A stretch of 64,000 nucleotides of DNA from Oerskovia sp042887685. GTDB lineage: Bacteria > Actinomycetota > Actinomycetes > Actinomycetales > Cellulomonadaceae. Under the pieces are notes generated by a model that was not told where the DNA came from, searched no databases, and worked only from the letters and a program-made list of their open reading frames with translations. Location of the stretch: assembly GCF_042887685.1 (NCBI RefSeq), contig NZ_JBHVOS010000007.1, positions 62,001-126,000 on the forward strand, read 5' to 3'. A program made the translations under genes and the position numbers. How positions within the stretch are numbered: position 1 is the first letter of the stretch; the number at the start of each line of letters is the position of its first letter. Below are positions 27,576 to 36,160 of this stretch, piece by piece.

Positions 27576-30263
27576 TCAGCACGCCCCCTCGTCCTTCCAC
27601 GGCCCCCAGTCGCTGGCCACCGGGGCGTTGCCCTGCGTCCAGTACCGGGCAGACCACCTGTGGCCCGCGTGCGTGACCTGCGCGCCGCCGTTGTACGCCG
27701 TCCCGGCGACCCACGGTGCCGCCGTGCAGCCGGCACCACCGGTGTTCCCACCTGGGGTGCCGCCGGGGGTCCCGCCCGTCGTCCCGCCGGAGACGACCGG
27801 GTTCACGACCTTGACCCCGCGCGGGTGGTCGTAGGTCGTGGCGTAGGTGTTCGTCCCGATCGTGACCCGCACGTTCGAGATCTGCGCCATGGGCAGCCGC
27901 CACGACAGCTTGGTGTACGCCGAGCCACCCGCCGGGATGCCACCCGAGGGCACCTTGAGCGTCGCCGAGTGCAGGTCTCCCTTGAGCCCGCCCACGTTGT
28001 TGCCCGAGTGGCCGGCGACCGTGGTGATGCCCCAGCCGTTCTGCTCGCCGAGCGCAGCCGAGGTGGTCGTCGCGAAGTCGAACGAGATGGTCGATCCTGC
28101 GGGGATCGCGACCGTCGACCTGTTCGCGAACGTCACCCGGGGGTTGATCGGGTAGTTGTTGTCTCCGAGCGCGAACTCCGAGAAGGACACGCCCAGGTCG
28201 ATGGCCTGCGCGGGCGTCGCGGTCTTGGACTTGGCCGCGCCGTAGGGCGCCGCGGTGGAGAACGTCGAGTGCATGCGCGTCACGAGGCTGTCGCCCATGC
28301 CGTACTCGCCGCTCGCCGTGTCCAGGCCGTAGTCCCCGGCCAGCTCCCAGATCATCAGGCCGCCGTAGCCGCCCGCGACCACGTAGTCGGCCTTGGCCTG
28401 GATCGCCTGGTCGGAGTCGCCCGAGATGAACGACTTCGTCTGCGCGTTCCACCACCACTCGGTCTTGGTGACCGGGTCGAAGTTGTGCTGGTAGGTCCCG
28501 GTCAGCGGACCGGTCGGTGCGCCGTAGGCTGCGGCGTACGAGCCGACCTTCCCGTTCTGCAGGTTCAGCATGTGCCAGATCGGGTTGCCGCCTGCGGGGA
28601 TCTTCGCCCCGGCCTTGTCGACGTCGTACCAGATGTTGTCGATCCCGCCCGCGCCGTTGCCGCACTTGGACGTGCCGCCCAGCGAGGGACCGGTGCCCGG
28701 CGGGCACTTGGTCTGGTCGGGCAGCGCCGCCTTGCCCCACAGCCCGTTGGTCCCGCCCTGCACGTTGGTCCAGCCGCGCGTGTAGAACGGGACGCCGATG
28801 TTGATGCGCCCGGCCTGCACGGCTCCGCGGAAGTAGTGCGCGGCCCAGTCGGCGTTGAGGTACCCGATCCCGTCGTACGCCCCGTACACGCCGGCCGCGG
28901 CGAGCTCACCGTCCTTGCCGTCGTCGAACAGGGCGCCGTTGCCGCCCACGAAGTCGTTCCACGTCCCGTGCAGGTCGTAGGACATCACGTTGACGTAGTC
29001 GAGGTACGGCATGATCTGGAAGACCTCCATGCCGCGCAGCAGCCACCCCGACGCGGGGGCGGCGATGGTCAGCATGTAGTACTCGCCGTCCTGGGCCGCG
29101 GCCTTGTCGAGGGCCTCGCGCGTGGTCTTCATGAGCTGCTCGTAGTTCTTCCAGAGCTGCCCGCGCCGCGCGTCGGCGATCTGGAAGTCGTCCGGGTTCC
29201 CGGCCTTGACGTTCGAGGTGGGGTACTCGTAGTCGATGTCGATCCCGTCGAACCCGTAGGTCCGCACCATCGCGACCGCGGACGCCGCGAACGCGTCGTA
29301 CTCGGCCTGGGTGTCCAGGGTGTAGAAGCCGCCCGAGGCGACACGGTTCCCGTCGGCCCCGAAGTAGCCACCGGTCTCGGCCCAGCCACCGACCGACACG
29401 AGCGTGCGCACGCCCGGGTGCTGCTTCTTGAACTTGGTGAGCTGGTTGAAGTGGCCCTTGTAGGGGACGGTCGGGTCGAGCGCGTTCTCGGCACCGGCGA
29501 ACGTGAGGCCCGTCGCCTCGCTCGTGGCCGACTCGGCGTTCACGGAGATCTTCGAGTCCTGCCCGACGTGCGCGAACGCGTAGTTGATGTGCGACAGCTT
29601 GGTCCACGGGATGTCGCTCGCCAGGTACGACGGCGTCCCCTCCTTGCCCGTGCGCCACGACGTGAAGTACCCGATCACGCGGCGGTCGAGCCCGTTGGGC
29701 AGCTTCTCGCGCCCGGCCTCGTCGTACACGTCGCAGTAGGGCACGTCGACGGTCTTGTTGACGGCGAGCCCGTCGGGGCGGCACTTCTCCTGCGGGTTCG
29801 TGGAGATGGGGGTGCCGGGGTCGGCGCCGGTCGGGTCGCCTCCGGTCGTGCCACCGGTGGTTCCCGTGGTCCCGCCGGTCGTCCCGGTCGTGCCACCGGT
29901 CGTGCCGGTCGTCCCACCGGTCGTCCCTGTGGTCCCGCCGGTCGTCCCCGTCGTGCCACCGGTCGTCCCTGTGGTCCCGCCGGTCGTCCCCGTCGGGTCC
30001 GTCCCGCAGGGCCCCACGATCTTCCACGCGCCCCACTGCTGCGACCCGGGTGTCTCGCCCTGGGTCCACCACGACGCCTTGTAGTTGGACCCGCTGTACG
30101 ACGCGACGCTCCCGCCCGTGTACGCCGACGACGCCGACCACGCGGGCGCGCACGCCTCTGCCGCGGACGCCGCGGGTACCTGCGCGACGAGCGGTACTGC
30201 CACCACTGCCGTCGCGGCGACTCCTGCGAGCCACCGCCTCACGGACCGTCTGCTGCGTTGCAT
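27576..30263 (-). CDS. Secreted multi-domain chitinase (GH18 with two CBM5/12-type domains)
   Basis: 895 residues. A signal peptide with QRSRRSVRRWLAGVAATAVVA-like n/h-regions ends at ASA/A (about 34). Then comes a CBM5/12-type domain (WSASSAYTGGSVASYSG, WWTQGETPG), a long Thr/Gly linker of TGGTTGT repeats, and a GH18 barrel (about 165-650) with FDGIDIDYEYP and catalytic Glu346. A beta-sandwich domain resembling those of chitinase C-terminal parts follows, then a second Thr/Gly linker and a C-terminal CBM5/12-type domain (WVAGTAYNGGAQVTHAGHRW, YWTQGN). It should hydrolyse chitin outside the cell. ATG 30263 has GGCGGT upstream; an upstream ATG at 30284 would lengthen the n-region only. Confidence 0.95.
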   Translation of the reverse strand: MQRSRRSVRRWLAGVAATAVVAVPLVAQVPAASAAEACAPAWSASSAYTGGSVASYSGSNYKASWWTQGETPGSQQWGAWKIVGPCGTDPTGTTGGTTGTTGGTTGTTGGTTGTTGGTTGTTGGTTGTTGGTTGTTGGTTGGDPTGADPGTPISTNPQEKCRPDGLAVNKTVDVPYCDVYDEAGREKLPNGLDRRVIGYFTSWRTGKEGTPSYLASDIPWTKLSHINYAFAHVGQDSKISVNAESATSEATGLTFAGAENALDPTVPYKGHFNQLTKFKKQHPGVRTLVSVGGWAETGGYFGADGNRVASGGFYTLDTQAEYDAFAASAVAMVRTYGFDGIDIDYEYPTSNVKAGNPDDFQIADARRGQLWKNYEQLMKTTREALDKAAAQDGEYYMLTIAAPASGWLLRGMEVFQIMPYLDYVNVMSYDLHGTWNDFVGGNGALFDDGKDGELAAAGVYGAYDGIGYLNADWAAHYFRGAVQAGRINIGVPFYTRGWTNVQGGTNGLWGKAALPDQTKCPPGTGPSLGGTSKCGNGAGGIDNIWYDVDKAGAKIPAGGNPIWHMLNLQNGKVGSYAAAYGAPTGPLTGTYQHNFDPVTKTEWWWNAQTKSFISGDSDQAIQAKADYVVAGGYGGLMIWELAGDYGLDTASGEYGMGDSLVTRMHSTFSTAAPYGAAKSKTATPAQAIDLGVSFSEFALGDNNYPINPRVTFANRSTVAIPAGSTISFDFATTTSAALGEQNGWGITTVAGHSGNNVGGLKGDLHSATLKVPSGGIPAGGSAYTKLSWRLPMAQISNVRVTIGTNTYATTYDHPRGVKVVNPVVSGGTTGGTPGGTPGGNTGGAGCTAAPWVAGTAYNGGAQVTHAGHRWSARYWTQGNAPVASDWGPWKDEGAC
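29825..30000 (-). repeat. Tandem repeat encoding the Thr/Gly linker of the chitinase
   Basis: Roughly 21-base units (GGTCGTCCCGGTCGTGCCACC-like on the plus strand, shown here only as the unit type) encode about six TGGTTGT heptads. The tract joins the N-terminal CBM to the GH18 domain. Linkers of this type change length by slippage. Confidence 0.8.
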
Positions 30264-30409
30264 GATCGACCGCCTCCCCAGCACGGCTGCGGCACCGTTG
30301 CCGCGGCTTCGTGTGCCGTCACGCTAGGCCGCGTGTCGCGGCTGCCACATCAGTGGCGCCCGCACAGTTCGCTACGTAGGTAGTTCCCGCAGGCTCCCAC
30401 CCGGGGCCC

Positions 30410-30516
30410 AGGTCCGGGCCCCGCTCGCCGGCCCTCCCCCGGTCGAGGTCCGGGCTCGGCTCGCGGTCCCTCCCCGGCCCAGGTCCGGGCTCCGCTCGAT
30501 GAGCCTCCGCGGCCCG
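30410..30516. repeat. Three direct repeats of 35-36 bases upstream of the uridine-kinase-like gene
   Basis: AGGTCCGGGC followed by YCSGCTCG starts at 30410, 30446 and 30481. The copies lie in the 300-base gap between divergent chitinase and kinase genes. The rest of that gap holds the chitinase -10 candidate TAGCGT (complement of 30319-30324) and a CTACGTAG palindrome near 30372. No DasR-type site was found. Confidence 0.75.
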
Positions 30517-30563
30517 ACGGCGCCGCGCACCCGGGTGCGTCCGCGGGCTGGGAGAATGGTCGG

Positions 30564-31190
30564 GTGACGAACGGCCTCTTCGACCTGCCCGAGGGCACGC
30601 GTGTCCCACCCCGTCGGATCGTCCTGCTGACGGGGCCGTCGGGCTCGGGCAAGACGTCGCTCACCCGGCGTCTGGGGCTGCCTGTCGTCGAGCTCGACGA
30701 CTTCTACCACGACGTCGACCACCCCGGGATGCCGCAGCGCTTCGGGATCGTCGACTGGGACTCCCCCGGGAGCTGGGACTCGGCGAGCGCCATGGAGGCG
30801 CTGCTCGCGCTCGTCACGACGGGCCACTCGGACGTCCCGGTGTACGACATCCCGACGTCGCGCCGTACGGGCACGACGCATCTCGACGTGAGCGGGTCGC
30901 GCCTCGTGATCGCGGAGGGCATCTTCGCGGCCGAGCTGGTCGCGGCCTGCCGGGCCGAGGGCATCCTGGCGGATGCGATCTGCCTGCGGCGGCCCCGGCT
31001 CATGACGTTCTGGTTCCGGCTGCTGCGCGACCTCGGGGAGTCGCGCAAGCCGCCGTTGACCCTGCTGCGCCGGGGCTGGGGGCTGCTGCGCGACGAGCCG
31101 CGCCTGATCCAGGGCTGGGTGGACAAGGGCTGCCGGACGGCGTCCCCGGGCCAGGCGGAGCGGGACATCCGGGCGCTCCTCGCGGGCTGA
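30564..31190 (+). CDS. Uridine-kinase-like P-loop protein
   Basis: 208 residues. The Walker A motif GPSGSGKTSLTRRL begins at about residue 24 and is followed by VVELDDFYHDVDHPGMPQ, the Asp/Tyr segment that in uridine and pantothenate kinases binds the phosphate acceptor. LVIAEGIFAAELV is the Walker B-like part. Actinobacterial proteins of this type are usually annotated as uridine kinase, but many lack proof and the lid region differs from Udk. GTG at 30564 has GAGAAT six bases upstream. It is convergent with the DHA2 exporter; hairpin copy 1 lies between them. Confidence 0.82.
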   Translation: MTNGLFDLPEGTRVPPRRIVLLTGPSGSGKTSLTRRLGLPVVELDDFYHDVDHPGMPQRFGIVDWDSPGSWDSASAMEALLALVTTGHSDVPVYDIPTSRRTGTTHLDVSGSRLVIAEGIFAAELVAACRAEGILADAICLRRPRLMTFWFRLLRDLGESRKPPLTLLRRGWGLLRDEPRLIQGWVDKGCRTASPGQAERDIRALLAG

Positions 31191-31261
31191 CGTCCTGCCT
31201 GCGCGAGCCCGGCCGTCGCTCCCGGCGGCCCGACGGCGCGGCGTCCACCCGGCGCGGTCCC

Positions 31262-31320
31262 TCGAGTGTGCAGTTCGGGCTGTCCCCGAGGCCGAGAGAC
31301 CGCCCGAACTGCACACTCGA
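31262..31320. repeat. Intergenic hairpin family, copy 1
   Basis: The arm TCGAGTGTGCAGTTCGGGC (31262-31280) pairs perfectly with 31302-31320 (19 pairs); the loop is 21 bases. It lies between convergent genes, where it could terminate both. Inverted copies of GCCCGACGGC / GCCGTCGGGC flank it about 30 bases away on each side (near 31230 and 31350). Confidence 0.9.
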
Positions 31321-31390
31321 CGACGTGCCGGCGGCGTACCCGGGGCGAGCGACGCCGTCGGGCGGCCGGCGCAGCGCCCACCGGCGCGAC

Positions 31391-32944
31391 TCAGCCCAGG
31401 TGCACCGCGACCTGGTCGCCCTGCGGCAGGAGGCGCTCCTTGGAGCCGCGGATCAGCACGGCCGCGAGAACGGCGCCCACGACCAACGTGACCGCGGTCG
31501 CGACGAACGCCGCCGAGTACCCGTCGACGAACGCCGCGAGCTGCGACGCCTCGTCCGTGACGACGGCCCCGGCGACGACACCCGCGTAGAGCGTCGTGAA
31601 GACGGACAGCCCGATCGAGCCGCCGATCTGCATCGAGGCGTTGACGGTCGCGCTCGCCGCACCCGCGTCGTGCGGCTCGACGCCCGCGAGCGCGACGTTC
31701 TGCAGCGGCACCAGCACCAGGGCCATACCCGCGCCCAGCACGAGGAGGGCCGGCAGGACCTCGACCGCGTACGACCCGTCGACCGTGATCCGGCTCAGGT
31801 AGACGAGCGCGGCCGCGGCGACGAGCGGCCCGCCGATCATGAGCGGCCGCGGCCCGACGCGCGCCAGGAGCTGGGTGACCACGGGCGCCAGGACGAGGGT
31901 CATGATCGTCATGGGCAACGTGCCGAGCCCGGCCTGCAGGGGCGAGAGCCCCATGACGATCTGCAGGTGCAGGGCCAGGTACAGGAGCGCACCGATCATG
32001 AGCGCACCGAAGATCGCCTGGAGCAGGAACGCGCCCGCGCGGACCCTGTTCGTCAGGACGCGCAGCGGGAGCAGGGGCTGCGCGACGCGCGACTCGACCC
32101 GCACGAACAACGCCAGGAGGACGACGCCCGCCGCGAGGCACGCGATCGTCTCGGGCGCGGCCCAGCTGTGCTCGGCGAGCGTGAAGCCGTACACGAGCGA
32201 CCCCAGGCCTAAGACCACGGTGACGGCCCCCAGGACGTCGTACCGGTTGTCCCCCTCGGCCCGGCTCTCACGGATCAGCACCTGGCCCGCGACCAGCGCG
32301 ACCACCACGACGGGCACGTTGACCCACAGGCACCAGCGCCAGTCGGCGAACTCGGTCAGGGCCCCGCCCAGGACCAGCCCGACGGCGGCGCCCACCCCTG
32401 CGACCGACCCGAAGACCGCGAACGCGGTGTTCCGGTCGCGGCCGCGCGGGAACGAGACCGTGAGCAGCGCGAGCGCGGCGGGCGCGAGCAGCGCCGCGAA
32501 GACGCCCTGGAGACCGCGCATCGCGACGAGCTCGGTGCCGTTGCGCGCCAGGCCCGCGAGCAGCGACGCGACCCCGAAGCCCACCATCCCCAGCAGGTAG
32601 GTGCGCTTTCGACCCCAGTAGTCCGCGATGCGACCGCCGAGGAGCAGCAGCGCGCCGAACGCGAGCGCGTAGGCCGTGACGACCCACTGACGCTGCGTGT
32701 CGGTCAGCCCGAGCTCGACCTGGGCCTGCGGGAGGGCGATGTTCACGATCGTGCCGTCGAGCACGACGAGGAGCTGCGTCAGCGCGAGGATGACGAGGAT
32801 CCACCAGCGACGGGGGCCGGTCGTGACGGGCGAGCCCGGCTCGACCGCGACGTCCGGCTCGACCGGGACGGAGCCGTGAGGCTCGGCGGAGGGAGGGACC
32901 ACCTGGCCTGAGGGCGCAGAGGTGGTGGGAGTGGAGACAGGCAT
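31391..32944 (-). CDS. DHA2 (14-TM) MFS exporter
   Basis: 517 residues. A disordered Pro/Val/Glu tail of about 45 residues precedes 14 helices. LTQLLVVLDGTIVNIALPQAQ, GGRIADYWGRKRTYL and GGALTEFADWRWCLWVNVPV are the hallmark D1, A and C-region motifs of EmrB/QacA drug exporters. The C-terminal part SIGLSVFTTLYAG is also typical. It is a different subtype from the exporter at 16.4-18.0 kb (low identity by eye). The predicted -10 (TTAAGAT, complement of about 33057-33063) lies 120 bases upstream; no regulator gene is adjacent. Confidence 0.92.
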   Translation of the reverse strand: MPVSTPTTSAPSGQVVPPSAEPHGSVPVEPDVAVEPGSPVTTGPRRWWILVILALTQLLVVLDGTIVNIALPQAQVELGLTDTQRQWVVTAYALAFGALLLLGGRIADYWGRKRTYLLGMVGFGVASLLAGLARNGTELVAMRGLQGVFAALLAPAALALLTVSFPRGRDRNTAFAVFGSVAGVGAAVGLVLGGALTEFADWRWCLWVNVPVVVVALVAGQVLIRESRAEGDNRYDVLGAVTVVLGLGSLVYGFTLAEHSWAAPETIACLAAGVVLLALFVRVESRVAQPLLPLRVLTNRVRAGAFLLQAIFGALMIGALLYLALHLQIVMGLSPLQAGLGTLPMTIMTLVLAPVVTQLLARVGPRPLMIGGPLVAAAALVYLSRITVDGSYAVEVLPALLVLGAGMALVLVPLQNVALAGVEPHDAGAASATVNASMQIGGSIGLSVFTTLYAGVVAGAVVTDEASQLAAFVDGYSAAFVATAVTLVVGAVLAAVLIRGSKERLLPQGDQVAVHLG

Positions 32945-33164
32945 GACCGACCTTCGGGACGTCGCGGGGATCGTGGGGTTTCCAGCCCGGATCGAGACGT
33001 GTCGCGAGATGCCGCAGACCGTTCGACCGCCCCAACTACGAAGTCGGACAGACAGACCATCTTAACGTGTCGGCCCGTCAGGAAGCGGTGTGAGGTCGCC
33101 CACGGCCGGTCCCTGCGGCGGGGCGGTACGCGCCCGGGGTGAGCGGCGCCGTCGGGCCGATCGT

Positions 33165-33221
33165 CGAGTGTGCAGCTCGGGCTGTCATCAGCGCGAACGG
33201 ACAGCCCGAACTGCACACTCG
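33165..33221. repeat. Intergenic hairpin family, copy 2 (in a divergent upstream region)
   Basis: Arms 33165-33186 and 33200-33221 pair over 22 positions with one mismatch. The loop is 13 bases. The core is CGAGTGTGCAGCTCGGGC, one base different from copy 1. It sits in the 432-base gap between the DHA2 exporter and the aminotransferase, which are transcribed away from each other, 43 bases upstream of the aminotransferase -10 box. Confidence 0.9.
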
Positions 33222-33263
33222 GCATCGAGGGATGCTTCCCCGGCCGGCCCGCAGGCCCGGTGC

Positions 33264-33269
33264 TAGCGT
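33264..33269 (+). promoter_or_regulatory. -10 box of the aminotransferase promoter
   Basis: TAGCGT, a common actinobacterial -10 sequence, with a predicted start near 33276 and a leader of about 100 bases. Hairpin copy 2 ends 42 bases upstream, close to the expected -35 region. Confidence 0.5.
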
Positions 33270-33376
33270 GGAACCGCCTGTTCCGCGCGGCCCTCCGGCC
33301 ACTCCCGTCGCCGTCCGGCGACCACCTCACGGACACCGCCGTCCACACACCGCCGTCGCCCGAGCGAGGAGCTCCC

Positions 33377-34564
33377 ATGGCCGACGAGACGATCTCCCGA
33401 CGCGCGCGCGACCTCGCACGGTCCACACCGTTCGACGTCCTGCTGGGCTTCTTCGCGCACGAGTACCCCGAGCGCCGCGCCCGCCCCGGTGTCCTCGACC
33501 TCACGTTCGGCAACCCGCACGACCCCGCCCCGACCGAGTACGTCGAGGCGCTGCGCGCGAGCGCCGTCCCACGCGACGAGCACTGGTTCGGGTACAAGGT
33601 CAGCGAGCCCGCCGCGCGGACCGCCGCGGCGGAGTCGCTGCGGGACGTGGTGGACCTCCCCTTCGAGCCCGACGACGTGCACCTCACCACAGGCGGCTTC
33701 ACCGCGCTGGCCCTCGCGCTCAAGCTCGTGTGCGACCCGGGCGACGAGGTCGTCTACAGCGTGCCGCCGTGGTTCGCGTACGAGGTGATCGTGCGCGAGG
33801 CCGGGCTCGTGCCGGTCAAGGTGCCGGTCTCCCCCGAGACCTTCGACCTGGACCTCGACGCGATCGCAGACGCGATCACGCCGCGCACCCGCGTCGTGCT
33901 CGTCAACACGCCCAACAACCCGACCGGGCGCGTGTACCCCCTGGGTGAGCTGCGCCGTCTGGCCGCGCTGCTCGACGAGGCGTCAGCCCGCGCCGGACGC
34001 CGCATCTTCGTGGTGTCGGACGAGCCGTACCACCGGATCGTCTACGACGGACTGGCCTTCCACAGCCCCGCCGAGGTCTACCCGTGGACCCTGCTGGCCT
34101 ACAGCTACGGCAAGACGCTGCTCGCGCCGGGCCAGCGCATCGGGTACCTCGCGGTCCCACCCACGATGCCCGGTCACGAGGACCTGCGGCCCGCGATCGA
34201 GACGCTCCAGATCGCGATCGGGTACGCGTTCCCCAACGCCGTCCTCCAGCACGCACTGCCGCTCCTCGAACGGATCCCGTTCGACGTCGCGCTCTACCAG
34301 CGCAAGCGCGACCTCATGGTGACCGGACTGCGGGACATCGGCTACGACCTGCACAGCCCCGAGGGCACGTTCTACCTCTTCCCCCGGTCCCCCGACCCCG
34401 ACGACCGCGCCTTCGAAACCCTCCTCGCCGAGCACGACGTCCTGGTCCTCGGCGGGAAGTACTTCGAGACGCCGGGCCGGTTCCGCATCTCGCTCACCGC
34501 GAGCACGGAGACGCTCGAGGCGAGCCTGCCGCGCTTCGCGGCAGCGTTCGGCGAGGCGGGCTGA
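33377..34564 (+). CDS. Pyridoxal-phosphate aminotransferase (class I/II)
   Basis: 395 residues. LDLTFGNPHDPAP near the N-terminus, TTGGFTALALALKLV, LVNTPNNPTGRVYP (substrate and PLP contacts), VVSDEPYHRIVYDG (Asp to pyridine N) and YSYGKTLLAPGQRIGYLAV with the Schiff-base Lys are all present. It transfers an amino group between an amino acid and a keto acid; specificity is not predictable. ATG 33377 has GCGAGGA upstream, and the frame before it encodes non-conserved sequence. There is no regulator or pathway partner beside it. Confidence 0.92.
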   Translation: MADETISRRARDLARSTPFDVLLGFFAHEYPERRARPGVLDLTFGNPHDPAPTEYVEALRASAVPRDEHWFGYKVSEPAARTAAAESLRDVVDLPFEPDDVHLTTGGFTALALALKLVCDPGDEVVYSVPPWFAYEVIVREAGLVPVKVPVSPETFDLDLDAIADAITPRTRVVLVNTPNNPTGRVYPLGELRRLAALLDEASARAGRRIFVVSDEPYHRIVYDGLAFHSPAEVYPWTLLAYSYGKTLLAPGQRIGYLAVPPTMPGHEDLRPAIETLQIAIGYAFPNAVLQHALPLLERIPFDVALYQRKRDLMVTGLRDIGYDLHSPEGTFYLFPRSPDPDDRAFETLLAEHDVLVLGGKYFETPGRFRISLTASTETLEASLPRFAAAFGEAG

Positions 34565-34723
34565 GGGCTGGGTGGGTCATTCCTTGCCGTTCTTGGTGCT
34601 GGTGCTTGCTGCTGCTGCTGGTGCTTGCTGCTCCTGCCCGACGGCGTCGCTCGGCTCGTGCGGTGCGGCCGCGGTTGGGCGGTTCGGGGCGGGGATCGGG
34701 CGGGGCGGGGCGGGTCGCCTCGT

Positions 34724-34780
34724 CGAGTGTGCACTTCGGGCTGCTGCCGGACGCTCAGGACAGCCCGAACTGCACACTCG
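34724..34780. repeat. Intergenic hairpin family, copy 3
   Basis: Arms 34724-34743 and 34761-34780 pair over 20 positions with one mismatch (core GTGTGCACTTCGGG against the common arm). The 17-base loop contains GGACGCTCAGGA, shared with copy 4. It lies 160 bases after the aminotransferase stop, upstream of a GC-rich repeat tract. Confidence 0.9.
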
Positions 34781-34831
34781 GCGAGGACCTCCCTCCGGTC
34801 CACGGGCCGGGCCGGGTCAACCGGCACGGCG

Positions 34832-34980
34832 GACCGGCGGTCGGGCGGGCGCACGGTCGGGCGGTCGGGCAGACCGGCGGTCGGGCGGGCGACCCGACGA
34901 TCGGGGGGGGGCGCGGTCGGGCGGTCGGGCGGCAGAGCGGCACGGCGACCCGGCGGTCGGGTGGTCGGGCGACCCGGCGG
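34832..34980. repeat. GGTCGGGC-rich imperfect tandem repeat in a 559-base gap
   Basis: GGTCGGGC or close variants recur about ten times. A longer unit GACCGGCGGTCGGGCGGGCG occurs at 34832 and 34872 (40-base period). The gap 34565-35123 holds, in order, a short CTGCTG/GTGCTTG repeat (about 34595-34635), hairpin copy 3, this tract and a probable promoter for the next gene. No open frame in it looks like a gene. Confidence 0.75.
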
Positions 34981-35123
34981 CCCTGTGCGCCCGGACAGGG
35001 CAGGGCCGCCGGACGGGGCGTGCAAAGACACTCGAGCCGTCCACAAGCCACGTCCGTGGTTGCTCGTCCACAGTCGGCGAACCGGTACAGGCGCAGGTGA
35101 GGGCCACCGCGCAAGACTGCGCC

Positions 35124-36008
35124 ATGCGCACCTCCGTCCCCCGGCCGCTGCGGGGCGAACCGTTCCGGCGAAGCACCGCCCTGTCCCTGACGACCGCGTC
35201 CCGGCTCCGTGGACCGGCGTACCGCGCCCTCCTGCGCGGAGTCCACCTGGGCGCCACCGAACCGCTCGACCACGGCACGATGATCCTCGCCGCGCGCGCT
35301 GCCCTGGGTGCGGACCCCGTGGTCTGCGGCCGAAGCGCCGCCTGGTGCTGGGGTGCCCGCCAGGCCGACGCGACCGACCCGGTCGAGATGGCCGTCCCAC
35401 CACCACGCCGGGTCAGGTCACGTGCCCGGCTGTCCGTGCGGTCCGCGACGTTCGGTCCGGACGACGTGTGTCGCCTGAGCGGGTTCGGGCTGGTCACGTC
35501 CCCCGTGCGCACCATGCTCGACCTGGCGCGGCTCGAACCCGTTCACGTGGCGGTGCCCCTGATCGACGCCCTGCTCACGTGCTCCCGGGTCCCGGTCGAC
35601 GAGGTCCTCGCCGCAGCGACGCTGCTCCGGGGTGGGCGGGGAGTCCGGCGCGTGCCCGAGGTGATCGCCCTGTGCGACGCCGGTGCCGAGTCCCCGCGAG
35701 AGAGCGCGCTCCGGTTGCTCCTCGCCCTCGCGGGTCTCCCTCGACCCGTGACCCAGCACGTGGTCCGGGACTCGTCGGGCAGGTTCGTCGCGCGGGTCGA
35801 CCTCGCGTGGCCGCTGCTCAAGGTCGCCGTCGAGTACGACGGGGCGCACCACGACTCTCCCGACCGCATCCGACGTGACCGCGCACGGCTCAACGCGCTG
35901 CGGCGGTGCGGGTGGACGGTGCTCGTCGTCGACCGTGCGCAGCTCCTCCGCCCCGACGACGTCGTCGCCCTGGTGCGCGACGTCCTGGAGGCGGCGCTCT
36001 CCGGGTGA
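35124..36008 (+). CDS. DUF559-domain protein with AbiEi-like N-terminal region
   Basis: 294 residues. The C-terminal 100 residues form a DUF559-type, very-short-patch-repair-like nuclease fold: VEYDGAHHDSPDRIRRDRARLNALRRCGWTVLVV holds the conserved E/D-HH-RDRxR positions. The N-terminal 160 residues (SRLRGPAYRALLRGVHL, GADPVVCGRSAAWCWGA) resemble the winged-helix/antitoxin-like part seen in AbiEi-type and similar actinobacterial proteins. Such genes are often present in many paralogues and their function is unproven. There is no partner AbiEii gene next to it. ATG at 35124 is the first Met before the family-like region. Confidence 0.75.
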   Translation: MRTSVPRPLRGEPFRRSTALSLTTASRLRGPAYRALLRGVHLGATEPLDHGTMILAARAALGADPVVCGRSAAWCWGARQADATDPVEMAVPPPRRVRSRARLSVRSATFGPDDVCRLSGFGLVTSPVRTMLDLARLEPVHVAVPLIDALLTCSRVPVDEVLAAATLLRGGRGVRRVPEVIALCDAGAESPRESALRLLLALAGLPRPVTQHVVRDSSGRFVARVDLAWPLLKVAVEYDGAHHDSPDRIRRDRARLNALRRCGWTVLVVDRAQLLRPDDVVALVRDVLEAALSG

Positions 36009-36022
36009 CGTCCGGGCGCGAC

Positions 36023-36091
36023 GTGCACCGAGTGTGCAGTTCGGGCGGTCACCGGGCGCTCAGGACAACCCGAACTGCACACTCGGTGCAC
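36023..36091. repeat. Intergenic hairpin family, copy 4
   Basis: Arms 36023-36045 and 36069-36091 pair perfectly over 23 bases, the core extended outwards by copy-specific GTGCAC/GTGCAC complementarity. The 23-base loop shares GCGCTCAGGACA with copy 3. It begins 15 bases after the DUF559 stop and ends 70 bases before the next gene on the same strand. Confidence 0.92.
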
Positions 36092-36160
36092 ACCCCGCAC
36101 GTGCCGACCCCCGCCCCGAGGGCTACGGTCGGGGAAAACCGCTCGAAGAGGAGAGGTCCC

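Noticed and set aside
29825..30000. Possible CRISPR or intergenic satellite
   Set aside because: The repeat is in frame inside the chitinase gene and encodes a Thr/Gly linker.
34832..34980. Possible CRISPR array
   Set aside because: The repeats are short, degenerate and without regular unique spacers, and no cas gene is near.
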